64,000 nt of DNA from Sisyra terminalis. Lineage: Eukaryota > Arthropoda > Insecta > Neuroptera > Sisyridae. The position numbers and the translations under genes were made by a program. Where the stretch lies: contig OY292275.1 of the NCBI GenBank assembly GCA_958496175.1, forward strand, positions 52,591,701-52,655,700. Reading direction: 5' to 3'. Each line of letters starts with the position of its first letter. Position 1 is the stretch's first letter. Positions 26,501 to 41,500 of the stretch are shown piece after piece. The notes under the pieces were generated by a model. The model searched no databases, had not been told where the DNA came from, and saw nothing but the letters and a program-made list of their open reading frames with translations.

Positions 26501-29500
26501 TTATGGTTTTCAAAATACTTCCGGTACGGAAACTTTGCTCAGATGTTTAGAGTACGTAAAGAGTCGTGAGAGATTATATCCTGGCGAAGGACGAAGGGTG
26601 TTGCGCCTTATTCAACGTGTTTTCGAGTACATCAATACTACATTGGCTGCAGACGAAGTGTTGGAAGCAACACAAACTTCATATGGAATTATTAACTTAC
26701 TACTTCTGCATTTCCATTCTATTTTTGATAATGTAAGTTGAATAACTTAAAACTATTTTTATTAGACAAAAAAAAACAGTTAATGCATTTTATTTTCATT
26801 TTCTAGTCGTCAGAATATTTTCATTTGTATCAAATGTCGTTTTTCCCCATAAAATAATTTTTAATGTCCATTTGTCCCAAGTTTGAAAATCTAATGCTTT
26901 TACCGTTACCGTTAAGCTCAGCTATGTCATTAAAAGTAAAACTGCAAAACAATTGAATTAACCTTTTTTTTTCTTAAATGATAATATCTTTTTATCTCTG
27001 GATATATACAAAGTTTAAAACTCGTTAGTGTTCTTAATATTCAACAAAAGGTTAATATAAAAAGCAAGGAATAGAAGAATAAAATGACTTTGTTATCAAA
27101 ATAATTTTCACAATTTAATGTAAAGAGTAAATTACTATTTCATGAAAAAAAAAACAAAAAGAAATTAATTGCATTTCTTGTAAAAGACTGTTATAATAAA
27201 TTTTTGTTTTAATTATCCTCATTAATTTTTAATGAACTCATTACCGGAAAAAATAATTAAGAATTAGCAATTTCAAGTTGGTCTGAAACGGGCAATAGAG
27301 TGAATGGACGGATGCAAGGATATAGCACTTGTAATGGAAAATTAGTTATGGACTGGAGCTTTTTTCCCCTCCAGCCATGCGATATTGAATGGTGGGCTTA
27401 GTTTAGCAATTGCTCTAGGGGTCGAACATACAGTCGAGTTTAATTAACATTTTACTTACCGCTGTTACGTGATTAAAATAAATAATACATTGGTGAATTT
27501 TTATCAAATTTTTATCGTTCACATTGTTGTTTTATTAAAAAATCTGGCCGTAATTATTTCACTCTTTTTATTGCTCTACAAATACTATAAAAAAAAAAAC
27601 TAAAATAAAAACTTTTTTCATAAAATTCAAATTTCATCCGTTCAATACCCTACGCTATGCATAATTTTCAAGTTCATTTTTAATTTTGTCACAAACTTTG
27701 TGTTTCAGATTACAAAAAATCAATTCTTTCCGTAGCGTAAGATATTTGATATCAGCTTTGGCTAATATTGCATTAATTCGAGGCACGTACTTAGCTTATA
27801 TTTCCTTTTTACAATGGGGGGGGTGGCTTTTATTAATGAAGTACAAAGGTTGTTTGGTTTTAACTTAATTTGATTATTACATTATTACATTGAGATTATA
27901 AACTAATCATCATTATTTTATTGGTGAATTAGAATTGCAAATCGAAGGCGGTTAAATAATAGGGTAATAATGGGACATTTAAGTTGGGAAATCAATATCT
28001 TTACAATATCCATAAGTGCTGTCAACTACACTCTTGAAACTAATGCTCGTAAAAAAAAGATAATATAAAAGAAAACTTAGTTCTTTTCCATTCAAAGTTT
28101 GATAACATTCTGATGAAGTTTCTTATACTTTATGATAAATATTTTTATTAAAAAAAATAATCAATATAATGAAACTTAAAAAATAAAATTATTTTACTTT
28201 TTAGCAGGTATATTTAATTGGTAATTCCCAAAGCATAACATATATTACTATCGCGAATGCCAGTTTCAGGAAATATACAAAAAAAATATTTTTTAATTTA
28301 TTTGTTTTTCGATATTTACTCAAATGATAATTACCTTTAAGAATTGGAATAATTTATTTATAAAAATTAAAGAAAAAATATAATAAATATCGTCAATGTT
28401 ATAATTAAATACAATTGGAATAGTTTGAGTCTCAAATAATTCTGGATTAATGTTAACGGCACCTGAATTACTTGACTTTCCAATGTTATTTGTATTGCAA
28501 ACTTTACAACATTTGTGTATAAAATATATAGGATATATTGCGGTCCAATTTATGTAGTATAATTTAATATAACAATATATAAAAATCATACCATAAACAT
28601 AAATTTGAACAGAAGTTCAAATAAAAATATTCGTGACGTATTGCCCAGATACGTATTTCGATTGCCAAGCAATCTTCCTCAGTGGTCATCAAGTAGTTTG
28701 GATCACTCCGTAATTGCTTTGTGATGATTCACAAAATAATCACGGATTGACCTCAATTTATAAGTCGTGCCTTTTTCTTTTTGTAATGTGGTTATGGAGG
28801 GGGGGGGGCTGTTCCCAAATTTCTTTACTTTCACCGAATCCTTCGTGAGCAACCCGAAAAGTGCCGAACTTTGAATTAGTAAAGAAATTTGCGAACCCTC
28901 CCATCATAACTACATCGCAAAAAGAGAAAAGCACGACTTATAAATTGAGGTCAATCCGTGATTATTTTGTGAATCATCACAAAGCAGTTACGAAGTGATC
29001 CAAACTACTTGATGACCACTGAGGAAGCTTGCTTGGCAATCGAAATACGTATCTGGGCAATACATCACGAATATTTTTGTTTGAAGTTCTGGTCAAATTT
29101 ATGTTTATGGTATGATTTTTATATATTATTATATTAAATTATACTACATAAATTGGACCGCAATATATCCTATATATTGTATACACAGTATAACTGTTCA
29201 AAGTCAGTGAAAAAATCTTATTTTGACTTTACAACATTTGTTTTGCTAATGAAATTCGACATTTATTAAAAACATGGATTCTCCTAAAGGTTTTAAGAAA
29301 CCAGTCAGCAAACTTTACTTTAATTTAATTTAGACAAGTATGTATATTCTTAAATTTTAATGATACACTATACTACATTAACGATATGAAGAAGAGGAGA
29401 CATGAAAATGAGGACCAAACTTTCTAACGGTAGTTATATAAAAGAATGCATTTGTTGTTAATAATGTGTTACACTTATATTCATTATGCGTTATGTTATA

Positions 29501-32500
29501 CACAAGGGATGATAAGAAGTAAAATAGGCTTTATGTAGGCAGTTAGAGATACGAATCTGTAAGAACCCAAGTGGAACATTGAATTTTATTAGGTGGAGCT
29601 TAGACCGAAATTTATTTGATTTAAAATTTTCAAATCTAATATGCTCTTATAAACTTTAATATTCGGCTTGTAAAATCAAAAGAACTTTTAAGTATCAAGT
29701 TTTGAAATCTTTTCAAAGTATAATTGGAACTAAAAAATTAATGTTCATGACAAATGTTTCTAATGTTTTATTCGTTTAAATATAATTTTTTCCATAAAAC
29801 AATTAACAATTTAGTAAAAATACTAACGAAATATTTGGTTATCATACTTGAATATATGGATATCATTTTTATGTAAAAATATTTCATCTCTTTATATTAT
29901 TAACTGACACAATTTAAAACTACGTTAAATTGAACTTATAAGTCCACTTGTATTGCTCACTTATTGAAAATAGGGTTCATATAATCTACTTCTTGAAAAA
30001 TTGATTTTCGAATTCCTGATTTTCAGAAAAAAATATTATTGCCGGTTTTCAAATTTTTGTAAAAAAAGACGTAAAACAAGGAAAATATTATACTTAATTT
30101 GTTGAAAATTACAAACCATCTAAATCAATTTTAAATATATACCTATGTAAAACAAAAATAGAAATTAGACATTAGACATTAGACATTACTTACGTATTTA
30201 GAAACGGATTGGAGAGCAAAAAACTCTGGGAATTAGGAAGACATCCTGGATGCTTAACTTTTGTGGATGGTTTAGCAAAAACACTATCTAAAATTGTATC
30301 TTAAATTAAAATAGCGGAAGAAGAAGATACAAAATAACGGAAAACTCAAATTTTCAAAAATAATTATATTTATTCCCTTAATTTTTGTTTCTCCTAAAAA
30401 CACAAAAAAGGTAATATATCCACTGAACGGTGGCTATATCCTGTTCTTGCTATACCATAAATACAATATTACCATAAATTAAAAATACTCGTTTTCTAGG
30501 CCTGAACTTGGTTTCATAACTTTCAAAACTTCAAATGATAAACAAAAGTTTTTTAACCTTCCATTCGTTTTCTCAAAAAATGAAAGCTCAGCTTTCAATG
30601 TCTTTAATGATTTTATAAGTTTCTCTTTAGACCCATTATACTAAGGAAATTTTTTTTTAAAAAAGCATTACTTTGATTAATTGTTTCTTCGGTTTGCTCT
30701 TAATTAGAATTGGTTTTCACTTTCGATTTTGGAAATATCCTTGACAATTTTTCTTCAGAAAACTCAATAATTTTGGTTTTCGAAGTTTACCAAAGGTACA
30801 ATAGGTTTGACCCAGAGGTTTCCAACCTTTTTTGGTTTGTGATTCCCTTGGTAATCGGTTTTTCCGGGGCTCCCATTAAATGTCAATTTTTTTTTAATTT
30901 AGAACTTTCTTGACAATTTGGTAAAAACTTTCTTTTTTAAAAGCGATTATACATTTATCCATTTAACAGTGAAAAATCAAAATTGGATACAATTTTCCTT
31001 ATGATAATATGAAATATATAATTTCAATTGTTTCGGTAATATCCATTTAGGAATAGATAACCGCCATGGCCTTGATTACAGTTGTAAGTCTATCCCAATG
31101 CATTGAATAAGAATTCAACAAGCATCTGATGGGCAATTTAATGTAATTAGATTAGCTCAAAAATAAATTAAACGCAAATTTCAAATTTATAAGAAAATTA
31201 TTTATCATCAATTGATTAACATAATTGAAATTATTTAATGTATGGGCATATTGATCAGTACAGAACTTCTCAAATCTTGGAATAAAATTGGATTTGGCGA
31301 CCCTCATTTCTTGTTCAACGTTAATTTGCAAGCGATATTTACTTTTTCTTATCGTAACCGCCGAAAACCCAGTTTCGCATAAAAGAATGTTGCGAATGGA
31401 ATTAATATTCCATGAGTTTTACCACTAAGTAGTGGTTATTCCTCTGATAGATATTCAAAAATTTTATAGTTCCATGGTATCAAATTTCAACTTTAAAATG
31501 TAGTTGTTAATATTCGAGAATTGGATTTCCAATTCTCGATTTCCCAATTGGAATTCCAAGAAAGTTGCCGAATTGTCATTTCACGATGCCCTTATGACGA
31601 TACCAAGGGTTCCCGTGGAGCCACGGCTCATACTTTGGGAATTACTGATCTAACCAATTTTCTAAATTTAAAAAATCGATTTTCGAATATCATAAACTTT
31701 TATTCAAAACCTGGTTCTTAAAAACACGATTGAAAAACTATAAATTTATCCCTAATTGGAAACTTATTTTAAACTTTAAAAAATAAATTGGTTTGGTCAT
31801 AAAAACTGCCCTTTGGCTCATAATTTAGATTGTTTATTTACCCCCTATTCTCATATTTGCTATTGTTTAATATTTCCTATGAAAAAATCAATTTCAAATG
31901 GAAGCTCAAAACAATGCCGTTAATTAGTTTTCCCGATTTTCCTAACATTAATTTCAATTTTTATTAACCGTACTTTTATGGCTTGCATTTAACATTTAAC
32001 AATTTTCAAACTTTTTTTTACAACAAAGAGACCTACCGAAATTGTTTTTTATATTTTATAAAAATTAGGGGAGAAGAAATAAGTTTTTTTTTACCATTAC
32101 CTTTATAACCAACCCCTTAGAATAAAACTTTGAAAATAGTAACCAAAATATTGTTTTTTTCATGAATAATAGAATTATAAAATTATCCCTTATCAATCTC
32201 CTAAAAAAAAGATGTGCTATGCAATTCGATTAAATCAAAAATCCAATAAGAAAAGTTATTTTTAGTTTTATTATCAATATACCATATAAATAGAATTTTT
32301 ATAATATGTAGAATGTATAAAGCCATAAAACCAAGGAAACAGGTCATCAAAAAAGGCAGTCAGAAGATATTTGATTAAGCCTTTCCATCAAATTCTGCAA
32401 TATTTTAAGATTTAATTTTATGAAGTCATAAATTTTTCGAATATTGCACTCGGAAATTTTATGTTTTTAAAAAAAATATCCGTAAATTGCAATCTCTATT

Positions 32501-35500
32501 TGTTTATAATTTTAAATGATTTTATTTTTGGAAATGGAAACCTTATCAGTTATGCGCAAAACATTACTGATTTTATCAGTAAACTTAATGTATTTTTGCT
32601 GTTTTTATATGATTTAAATGGTTTATTGATTCCAAAAAAGAAGTTTACTCTGCTGAAATGCTATAACATTGAAATGTTCCAATTGAATTAAAATTATTCT
32701 TTTATACCGCGAAAACTTTTTATTTTACTCCTTTGTTTCTTGCTTTATATATGAATTTAAGCCAGTACTGACCCTTACGAAAAATTAATTACAGGAAGTA
32801 AGTTCAGCAGTTTCAGGCAAAAGCAAAGTTATTCCGGCGAATTCAACTTTATCTTCCGGATGGTTATAGAGCTTCTATTTTCTTACTTTGTTTAATAATT
32901 AATGTATGTTGAAGTATTTGGTTGGTAGAAATCATGACACATTTTTTTCTTCTATATAAATTAGCTTTGAATTTCTAATAAAATGTATTGATCTCTATAT
33001 CATTTGGTTTATATGCTTTGAAAAGGTCACATTTTGTGAGCATATAAGAAAATCGATTTACTTTTAACATTATATGAAATATTTAGTGTCGTTTATTTGA
33101 TATTATCTCTCATATTTTTGGTATTATTTTTATGAATTCTAAAAACGTACTGATGACATTGACTAACTTGCAGGACGTGGTAACCCTCCAGCGCTTGGTT
33201 CGTACCCGAGCACTAATATCGGGATCACAAATGCAAAGTCCAGCAGCTTCGCACCTCGGGCTCGATTCACTAATATTGGACATCGCTTCTCTCGAAAGTT
33301 TAACCCTTCATAATCTACATATTCCTCTCAGGGCAACCAGGTAACACAAACTATGATTTGCCATTTGCATTTAGCTATCAAATTATCTTCCACTTTGTGA
33401 TTTCATGTCGGGAATGTTATTATATTTCAGTGTAAAAGTTACAACAAACACAAATTAAAAACACCCTTTTGTTGCTGTTAGATAAATAGTTTAAGCACAA
33501 AGCAAAAGTTCTTTCTGTATCAAAAAGTTTTTTTTTTCCCATCATCATTCACATAAATCCAATAAAGAATGAAACTACCTTTATTTTGTAGATATAGGAC
33601 TGAGGAAACATTTAAAGGCGATAAATTATTTAACATTGATTTTATGAACTCATAAATTTTGAATTAGGACAAACTTATGTTATAAAAAATCGAAAGAATT
33701 ATTAAAATCAATTTTCGAAGGGTATTTTTAATGTGGTCGTAAAAAAAAACATTTTATTTCTTTCGTGAATCATGAGCTTTAACTTCCTTTTTTATTTGAT
33801 ATGATTTTATGTAAAGACTAGCTAATGCCCGCGACTTCGTCTGTGTAACGTAGGTGTTGGTTATATTTTCTTTTTAGATTTGCTGTTTATAGTGGTGTAT
33901 GAAAATTTTAATTTTTCTTATTTCTTTTTCGAAAAGCATGATCATATTTTAAAACACTATTTTATCGACTTTAAAAAAATACATTTATTTTACTGTTGCT
34001 TATAATAAAATTTATTGGTAATGATCAATTGATTTTCAAAAAATATTTATAAATATCTTTAAAGAGTATGGTCTATTGCGTATACCTACGGTAGGTTTAC
34101 CTACCGTAAACCAAATAATCCGTAAATCAATCAGCATCTATGCATAAATAAAAAATATCGTCAAATTCAATAAAGTCGGTCTTATTTATGATTTAAAGCA
34201 GTCAAAAGTTCCCAAAATACTCGCATTAAAATATTCGAAGTTAACGTTCTAGATTTTTTGATATAAGTAAGAATCCCTTCTCATTGTCTCGATTCCCGAA
34301 TGAACCTTTTTCCCAAAACTATTACCCTCCAGCAATGTCCAATACTACCGCGAAATTTAAATTTGTACAATTGTACGAAGCCCAATTCCTCTATAATCGA
34401 GTATAACCATTGTGTAACTATATACTTCTTATAAAAATATCTGAATTTCAACTACTATATACAATTAAATTATATTGGATAGTCTCGAGTACACCATACA
34501 CGATTGGCGTATACCTTTTGCTCTGTAAAAACATTTGAAGTTTCTTTTATCCTTACGATTTACCGTATATTACACATTCAAAATCCTCCCTCTCTTTCCA
34601 ATAGTCATTCTTTCTCTATCGATAGGAGCCACTAACTTTAGTTCACAAAATTGCCGGTAAATATTTAAATATTTAAGGATATAGTCGCTCAAAAATGTAT
34701 TTATTTGTAAATACGAGTTTCGAATTTTCAGGTTTACAATTTGTGAAAGTCAAATAACTTTATGCTCACTTATAAAGTTAACCTTTCTCCGATATATCTC
34801 TCAGAGTTTAAATTTTTAAGTAGATCCTAAGTTTTAGTTTCTTATAATTCACCAATTTTATCTTATACTTAGCGATAATAAAGTTTCATCTTTAACGGCA
34901 CTTTGATTATGAAATTTGAAATTTCGATTGTTTATTAGACGTTATCCCATACAAATTGTGCCACCATTTTTTACTCTTTTAGGGTAGAAATTATAAAAAC
35001 CCTTTCTTATTCAAATTTTGTCAATACAAACGTGCACTTATATTTGAAAATACAATGTAAAACGAAAAAAATATGACCCTCTTTATTTTGATTATCATGA
35101 CTAAAAAGCATTTCGATTTCGCACATTTGGACGTTGTACATATAAAATTGTTAAATAAGATGAAAAGTATGGAAATAAATTGGAATATTTTATTTATTTT
35201 CAATAACAATAATTGGTTTTCAAATTGCTCTAAATACCAAAGAAAAGTTAATATAGACGATTTTATATTTTCATTGATAATGAAATATATGTCAAAAAAT
35301 TGCATCCTTAATGCTTTTCAGTAGAATATATAACTGCTCTAGATCACAATCATTGGTTCATAAAAAAATAGATTTTAATAGTTTTAGAATAGATTAAAAT
35401 AGATTTTAAAAATCGTCTATTTCGTATAAGTACTACATAAACTTTAATACTGATATAGTAAAATGATGCAATTTAAAATGCTGTTTTTATAATAATATAG

Positions 35501-38500
35501 CAAAAACAGAGACATATTTTCTTTCGAAATAAAGATGAACTTTATTTTATATTAAACAATTATAATGTTCCGTCTTTAATAGAACTTTGATTGTTCAGTT
35601 TAAAATTTCGATTGTTGATTAACTCTTCACGTCTCATATAACTTAATCACCCCTTTTCCCTCATTTAAGGTAGGAATTTTCAAAAAAATTCTTATCAGAT
35701 GCCTACTTCTTATTAAGAATACACCGATTATACGAATGTCTGCAGTCATGATTTTATATATGGATAGTTTTAAAAACGTATTTACTATAACCTTTATTTC
35801 CTATTTTTACATATTTTTGTATCTATTACTTTATAAACATTGACAATAGTATTTCCAATTTAACGGCACTTTGATTATTAAATTTGAAATTTCGTTTGTT
35901 GACGGTTTGTATGTACTACCACATATAAACTTTGCTACCCTATTTTCCAAATTTTCCAAAATCCGTCCTTATTGAATGCTTACATTATATAAAGAATATA
36001 CCTTCCAAATTTCATGACTACGACCAGCAGTTTTGGCTGTAGTTTTATTCTCATTCATTAAATCCGGCTAAACGATTTTATATATAAAAATTAATATGAT
36101 ACTATTGAATAAATATGCATTGTTTTTATTCCAATTAAATTTTGCGTTTAAAATATAAAATAAAGAAAATCCTTTACGCTAACATAACCACTTTACAGTT
36201 TCAATGTTTTGATTTATTTGTGAACTTTAAGCTGAAAAATGCAACGAGATTTGCTGATTCAATTTTTGAGCAGATTATATCTATTTAAATATTCAGGCAA
36301 TGGTTTAACAACATTTCTGTTGCTCTTTTGTGCAGCTACCATTTCCTAGTTTATAAGTAGTAGGAAATGTTTTAAGTGAAGAATTTTATAGCTTTATATT
36401 TTATTTACGTCGACCGTAAACTGAAACAAAATTTGTGTTAAACGTTGAAATTTAGAGATAATGCGATTTAATGCTTTCAGCTATCCTATGTGGTTCACTG
36501 ACAACATTGATATTCGGATTGAAAGTGGTGATATGGAAACATTTGGAAACAGTTCATTTACAGTCGCTATAACCATTTACAGAAATTTGTCTCAACTATT
36601 ACCAGTACGATTCGCTTCACGAAACACGTAAGTAATCCAATATATATGTATATAGATACTGATTTCATCTGAAAGCTCTACATATTTAAATAAGTAGCTA
36701 GGCAATTTAGCACACATGATATTGTAGACCTATCAACGTGAAATTGTAATCAAAGGGAACATTTTTGCTCGGGAGAAAATTAATGAATTTGATGAATTAA
36801 TTAAAATCATTTTCTCCGTTTTATGTCTAGTGAAGGATAATATTATGTTTCATCTTTCCAGGGATTTGCAATATGATATTATATCTCGGCTTGTAAATAT
36901 TGAGATTGGTCACGATGGAAACCGTGTGCGACCAAAACAGGGATTATTCTGGGTTGATCTTGAACTTGCCCATGTGGCCAATAATTATACGGAACAAGAC
37001 TGGTACGCCACGTGTGCTGTAACAGACGTAGCCACCAAAGATCACACATGGGATTTGGATACATGCATTACCCGGACCATTAATATGAGCACAACAAGAT
37101 GTACGTGCACAAAAACGGGAACGTTCGCTGTCCTCTGGACGCAACCGAATGCACCGCAAGTATGAGCAAGTTCTTTTAGTATTATGTAGTTTGGTTTGTT
37201 CTAATTTTGATGCAATGTTTGTATATGTAACAGATAACCCCACGACGCAATAAAGAACAACAGTTTATTGTACTGGCGGGTTGTATTACCTGCTTGGCAT
37301 TGTCTGTGCTTACTCTGGGACTTCTTCTTCCGTATTGGTGGTATCATCGGACGAGCTTAATTTTTCTTAAGCTGCAATGTTGCGCTTCTATCTCTGGAGC
37401 GATGCTCATCTTTATCTATGCAGTTCGTGCACCATTGAGTCAAGTAAATATGTTAACTTTATCTTAATATATTGTATGTGTATTCATTTTCGTTTAAAAT
37501 TTAAGAACAACTCTTTTTAACTATCCTTTTTGGAATGAATTTATGAATTTAACTCTGAATTGATAAATAATCAACTTCCCTTATATATTGTCGAATTAAT
37601 TAGTTTAATCTTATCTTTTTGATTTGCTATAACTTATTTTAAGAACAAAAAATGCAACTCCTGAACGTCCTGGACATCAAAACTAACAGGGTTTTTCAAT
37701 TGCCTAATTCTATGACATCTAGAACAATTTGGCTAATGAATCATTTGATTACCTGTTTTCATGTATTGTTTTATAACTTTTACAAGCCAAGAAATATTAT
37801 AGGGTTATACGAATGGTGAATCGAATTCGAACCCTGAGAAGTATTTGTATCGTTTTAGATGGCATGTTATTACTAAAATGATAGGTCAATCCTCTAATTT
37901 CCAACTCTCTTTCCCTTTTTCTATAGGTATTAACCTATTGGCAATTCGGCTTTCCAGTTTGGCTAATTTTTCCCTTTTTGAAGTGAAAACTTCTTTAACA
38001 TCGTTGGGACTTGAAATTTCATAGTATGAAAATTCGACAGTTTAAGAAATAAATATATAAATTTATAAAATTTAACGAATGATAGAATGAAATAGAAAAC
38101 ATTACAGTGTTTCTTATACAGTCCCTAGTCATATTAATTGACTAGTTTTGCGCAAAAGGTTTTGTATAAAACCTGAAGTAAGAGCTATTTTATTTTGGGT
38201 CCATATTTTTGATTGGGTTTAACTTTCCTGAACAAATTTTATTTATTACGTTTTTTACCAACTAGCGTGACCAAAAATCTTTTTTACTAAGACATTAATT
38301 TTTCCCATCAAATTATTAAACATCTTAATTTTGGCAATTGTTTAATAATTAAAGGCCCGTTTACTGATATTTAAGTTCCCATTCTGAACAGTATGTTGTC
38401 CATATAGAGCAATACTGTCTGCTGTATTTGTGGATGATGATTCCATACGTGAATATTTTTTCTAAGGACTATTTTTCTGTTGTGACCACCTCTTTAGCTA

Positions 38501-41500
38501 CTTGTTTTCTTCAGTAATTTCCACATATTTTCAATGGGTTTCAAATCAAAGCTATTATCCTAAAGTAGGGTCATAGGAATAATAAACAAGGTCTTACCCT
38601 TACCCAGAAAATATATTTCTTAAAAATCAATACAACTTTTTATAATATAAAAAGAAAACAATATTTAGTTTACTTTAGTAGAATATGAACATTTTGTATA
38701 AAATCTTAAGTGCGTTTAATAATATGGCCAGGGACTGTATATGTACGCGCTTGCGTATTATGAATACAGAATATTATAGTGATTATCAAAAAAAAAAGAA
38801 GAAAACAAGACTGCAAGACTACAAATACCGTAAAAAATTCATCAATGAAAATTTAATAAAATACACACCAGAGATATCGCTAATTCTTAACAAGACAAAA
38901 ATCCAAAGATTTTAAGTGGTGATTTTCATGTTAATATTGTATTAGATACAACTATCTCTTTTATTGAGTTTCTGGAAATTAAATTTATTTTAAAAATTTA
39001 TATTGGTCGATTGTGTAGCTACAACATCATCAAAAACAGTAACTAACGATGTATTACACAATTACTACTAATTTTCGATTATCCAGCTGCAATTGACTGT
39101 TGGTGGGAACGGCCTCTCTTTGTTTTATTCAACGTTCTTTCACTGATTTTCGAATACACAACTGTGATTAGCTGTTGGTGGGAACGCCTACTCTTTGTTT
39201 TCTGCTTCGTTCTTTCACAAATATTCAAGTACCCAGCTGTGATGGATTTAAAGTGTGAACGCCCCTCTCTTTGTTTTGTTTAAGGTTCTTTCATTGATTT
39301 TTGATCACTTAGCTGTGATTGGATGAAAGTAGAAACGCCTTCCCGATATTTTCTGCAATGTTTTTCCACTCGACGTTATTAGTCATATGCCAATGATATA
39401 TCCATTGATCAAATCGAAACTAAAGTATTTATTTCATACTTCATTTACCATAAGCTTCTCATATCAACTATCGAAAATGCAAACTTGGAATCTGGAAAAT
39501 TCATAATATAAATGAGAACATTGTTTAGAATTATTTTTTAAATTTGGTAACATCATTATCATAACTAATTATCCCATTCTCGAAATTTTACATTTAATTT
39601 TCTAAGATCACATTTTTGAAGGCTTCACTACTATCGTGGGTGAACTACACACATTTGTTTTCTTTTATTAGTGAATAAATCAAAAATACAAGGAATCAAA
39701 ACATATTTTCCTCTAAAATGATTGAATCGATTTGAATGAAATTTGTAATCATTATAAAGGTTCATAGGTTCGTAATGGCAGAACTATGAAAAAAATTATT
39801 TGAACTAAAGCTTTATATAAACTCTGTTTAAATAAAACCTTTTTTTAATTAGACCAAAGAAGTGTAACTTCTTACGCGCGTTCAAAATTACACACATCTT
39901 TTTTTGAAATTTTAAAAAGTTTTTTGCAAAATATTAAAGTTTATCATTGCAGTAGGATGTTTATAGTGAGACTTTGGATTAATCAAAAGAATGTGTTTCA
40001 TTATTATCATAAATAATTTTACGAAGTAAATATTTATATATACGATGTATTGGTTGATACCAATGAAATATCGGATTTTGATGTAAATATATTTATAAAA
40101 CTACATAACTTTTTTTAAAAGCTATATATTCAATCAGAATATGTTTCATTTACCTCAATATATTTTCCCAACGAAATTTTAAAACATGTATACCTCTATT
40201 ATGAAAAAATTGTGATCTTTAAAATAACTCAACTCTGATATCAAATTTTCCAATCTGTTTAGCAAACTTACTGTATAGCTCGTAAAAAAAGATCTATATG
40301 TTAAAAAAAATGATTGACAAAAGATCCGATGAATAAGTTGAATACTGTAAAACTTTATATTTCAAATAAATGTCGATAAAATCGGGTTAGTAATCATGGG
40401 TGTACGTTCAACTGATCTAACTTATTTCGCTTGGTTAATTTGTACGGTACCCACTTATCCATTTTCTTCACCTTTCCTATTTCAAAAAGATATACAGAAA
40501 AGGATATACAAAGATATATAGATACTTTTATCCCGGTAGCAAGTCCTCTTATAGATACAGTTGGATTTAGTTTCTTAAAAGCTTTCAGATCATCATGTGT
40601 TTTTTACTGTGAAAATTTAGCAAACCAAAATTTCCCAAATATACACTGCACTTTTAGATTGTTAACAATATTCTTCCCAACTGCTTGATTTATGTTGAAT
40701 ACAGCTTTTGCAGTATTATTACCAAGTTTATACTCGAACAAAAAAATTACACAATTATCGGTTGAATTCATATTGGTACAATATTCAAAAAAAATAACCA
40801 AAGGCTACATTTTCGAGATAATCTCCTTTGTTGAAATGTGATTCTGGTAATGTATATTAAGACAATAAACGAGATTATACCCAAAATGAAAGTACAATTA
40901 AAACATCTCTGTTTTAATTGTTTAATTTCAGTTCATTTTGGATTATATAGTTTTAATTGTTTAAGAAATAATTTATTTCCTGTCTCTTCGAGGGTTTCAG
41001 TTCTGCCTTTCAGTATCTTTGTTATTTCAATGCCACAAAAGTTTTAAGAACCTTTTGCTGATTTGTAGATGAAAAAACCGTTCAGTTATTGATATATCCC
41101 ATATGAATGATCTAAATACCTTTCCGGGTCAATTTTTTCCGTTATCGTTTTTGTGAAAAATTTTAAAATTGAATTCAAATATCAAACTTTAGAAGAACAT
41201 AAAACAGTCATTGATTTTTTGCGTTCTAATGCATCAAATATGAATGTTAAAAAAATGAATTTATTCATTTGATTTTATGTCTTTTCATGAAAGTGAGCAT
41301 TACCAACTTGTTTCTATTATTATTCACTGAATTTATTTTTCAAGTTATAATTTACAAGTAAATGCATTTCCATTAACGATTGTGTGAAAAGCAGAAAGTT
41401 AACAGTGGAATATTTATGATATTAAAAACTAGTTGAGCTCTGCTAGTTTGAAGTTGTAAAAGTTAAACCATTCAAACTTTGTTAAAGAAAGCTGTAAATG

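Noticed and set aside
27709..27737. Exon-like segment between TTTGTGTTTCAG and GTAAGA
   Set aside because: A stop codon occurs in phase 0, the only phase that fits the flanking receptor exons.
30166..30187. CRISPR-like short direct repeats (ATTAGAC triple)
   Set aside because: Simple 7-base tandem; no spacers and an animal genome.
32795..32870. Possible extra GAIN exon after ATTACAG
   Set aside because: Open peptide looks plausible, but no good donor leaves it in phase 0, so it cannot join exon 33174.
35021..35324. Frames of 94 and 83 codons on opposite strands
   Set aside because: Inside a dispersed repeat and not kept in the related copies.
36879..37243. Minus-strand frames of 61 and 99 codons
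   Set aside because: Shadows of the GPS exon on the other strand.
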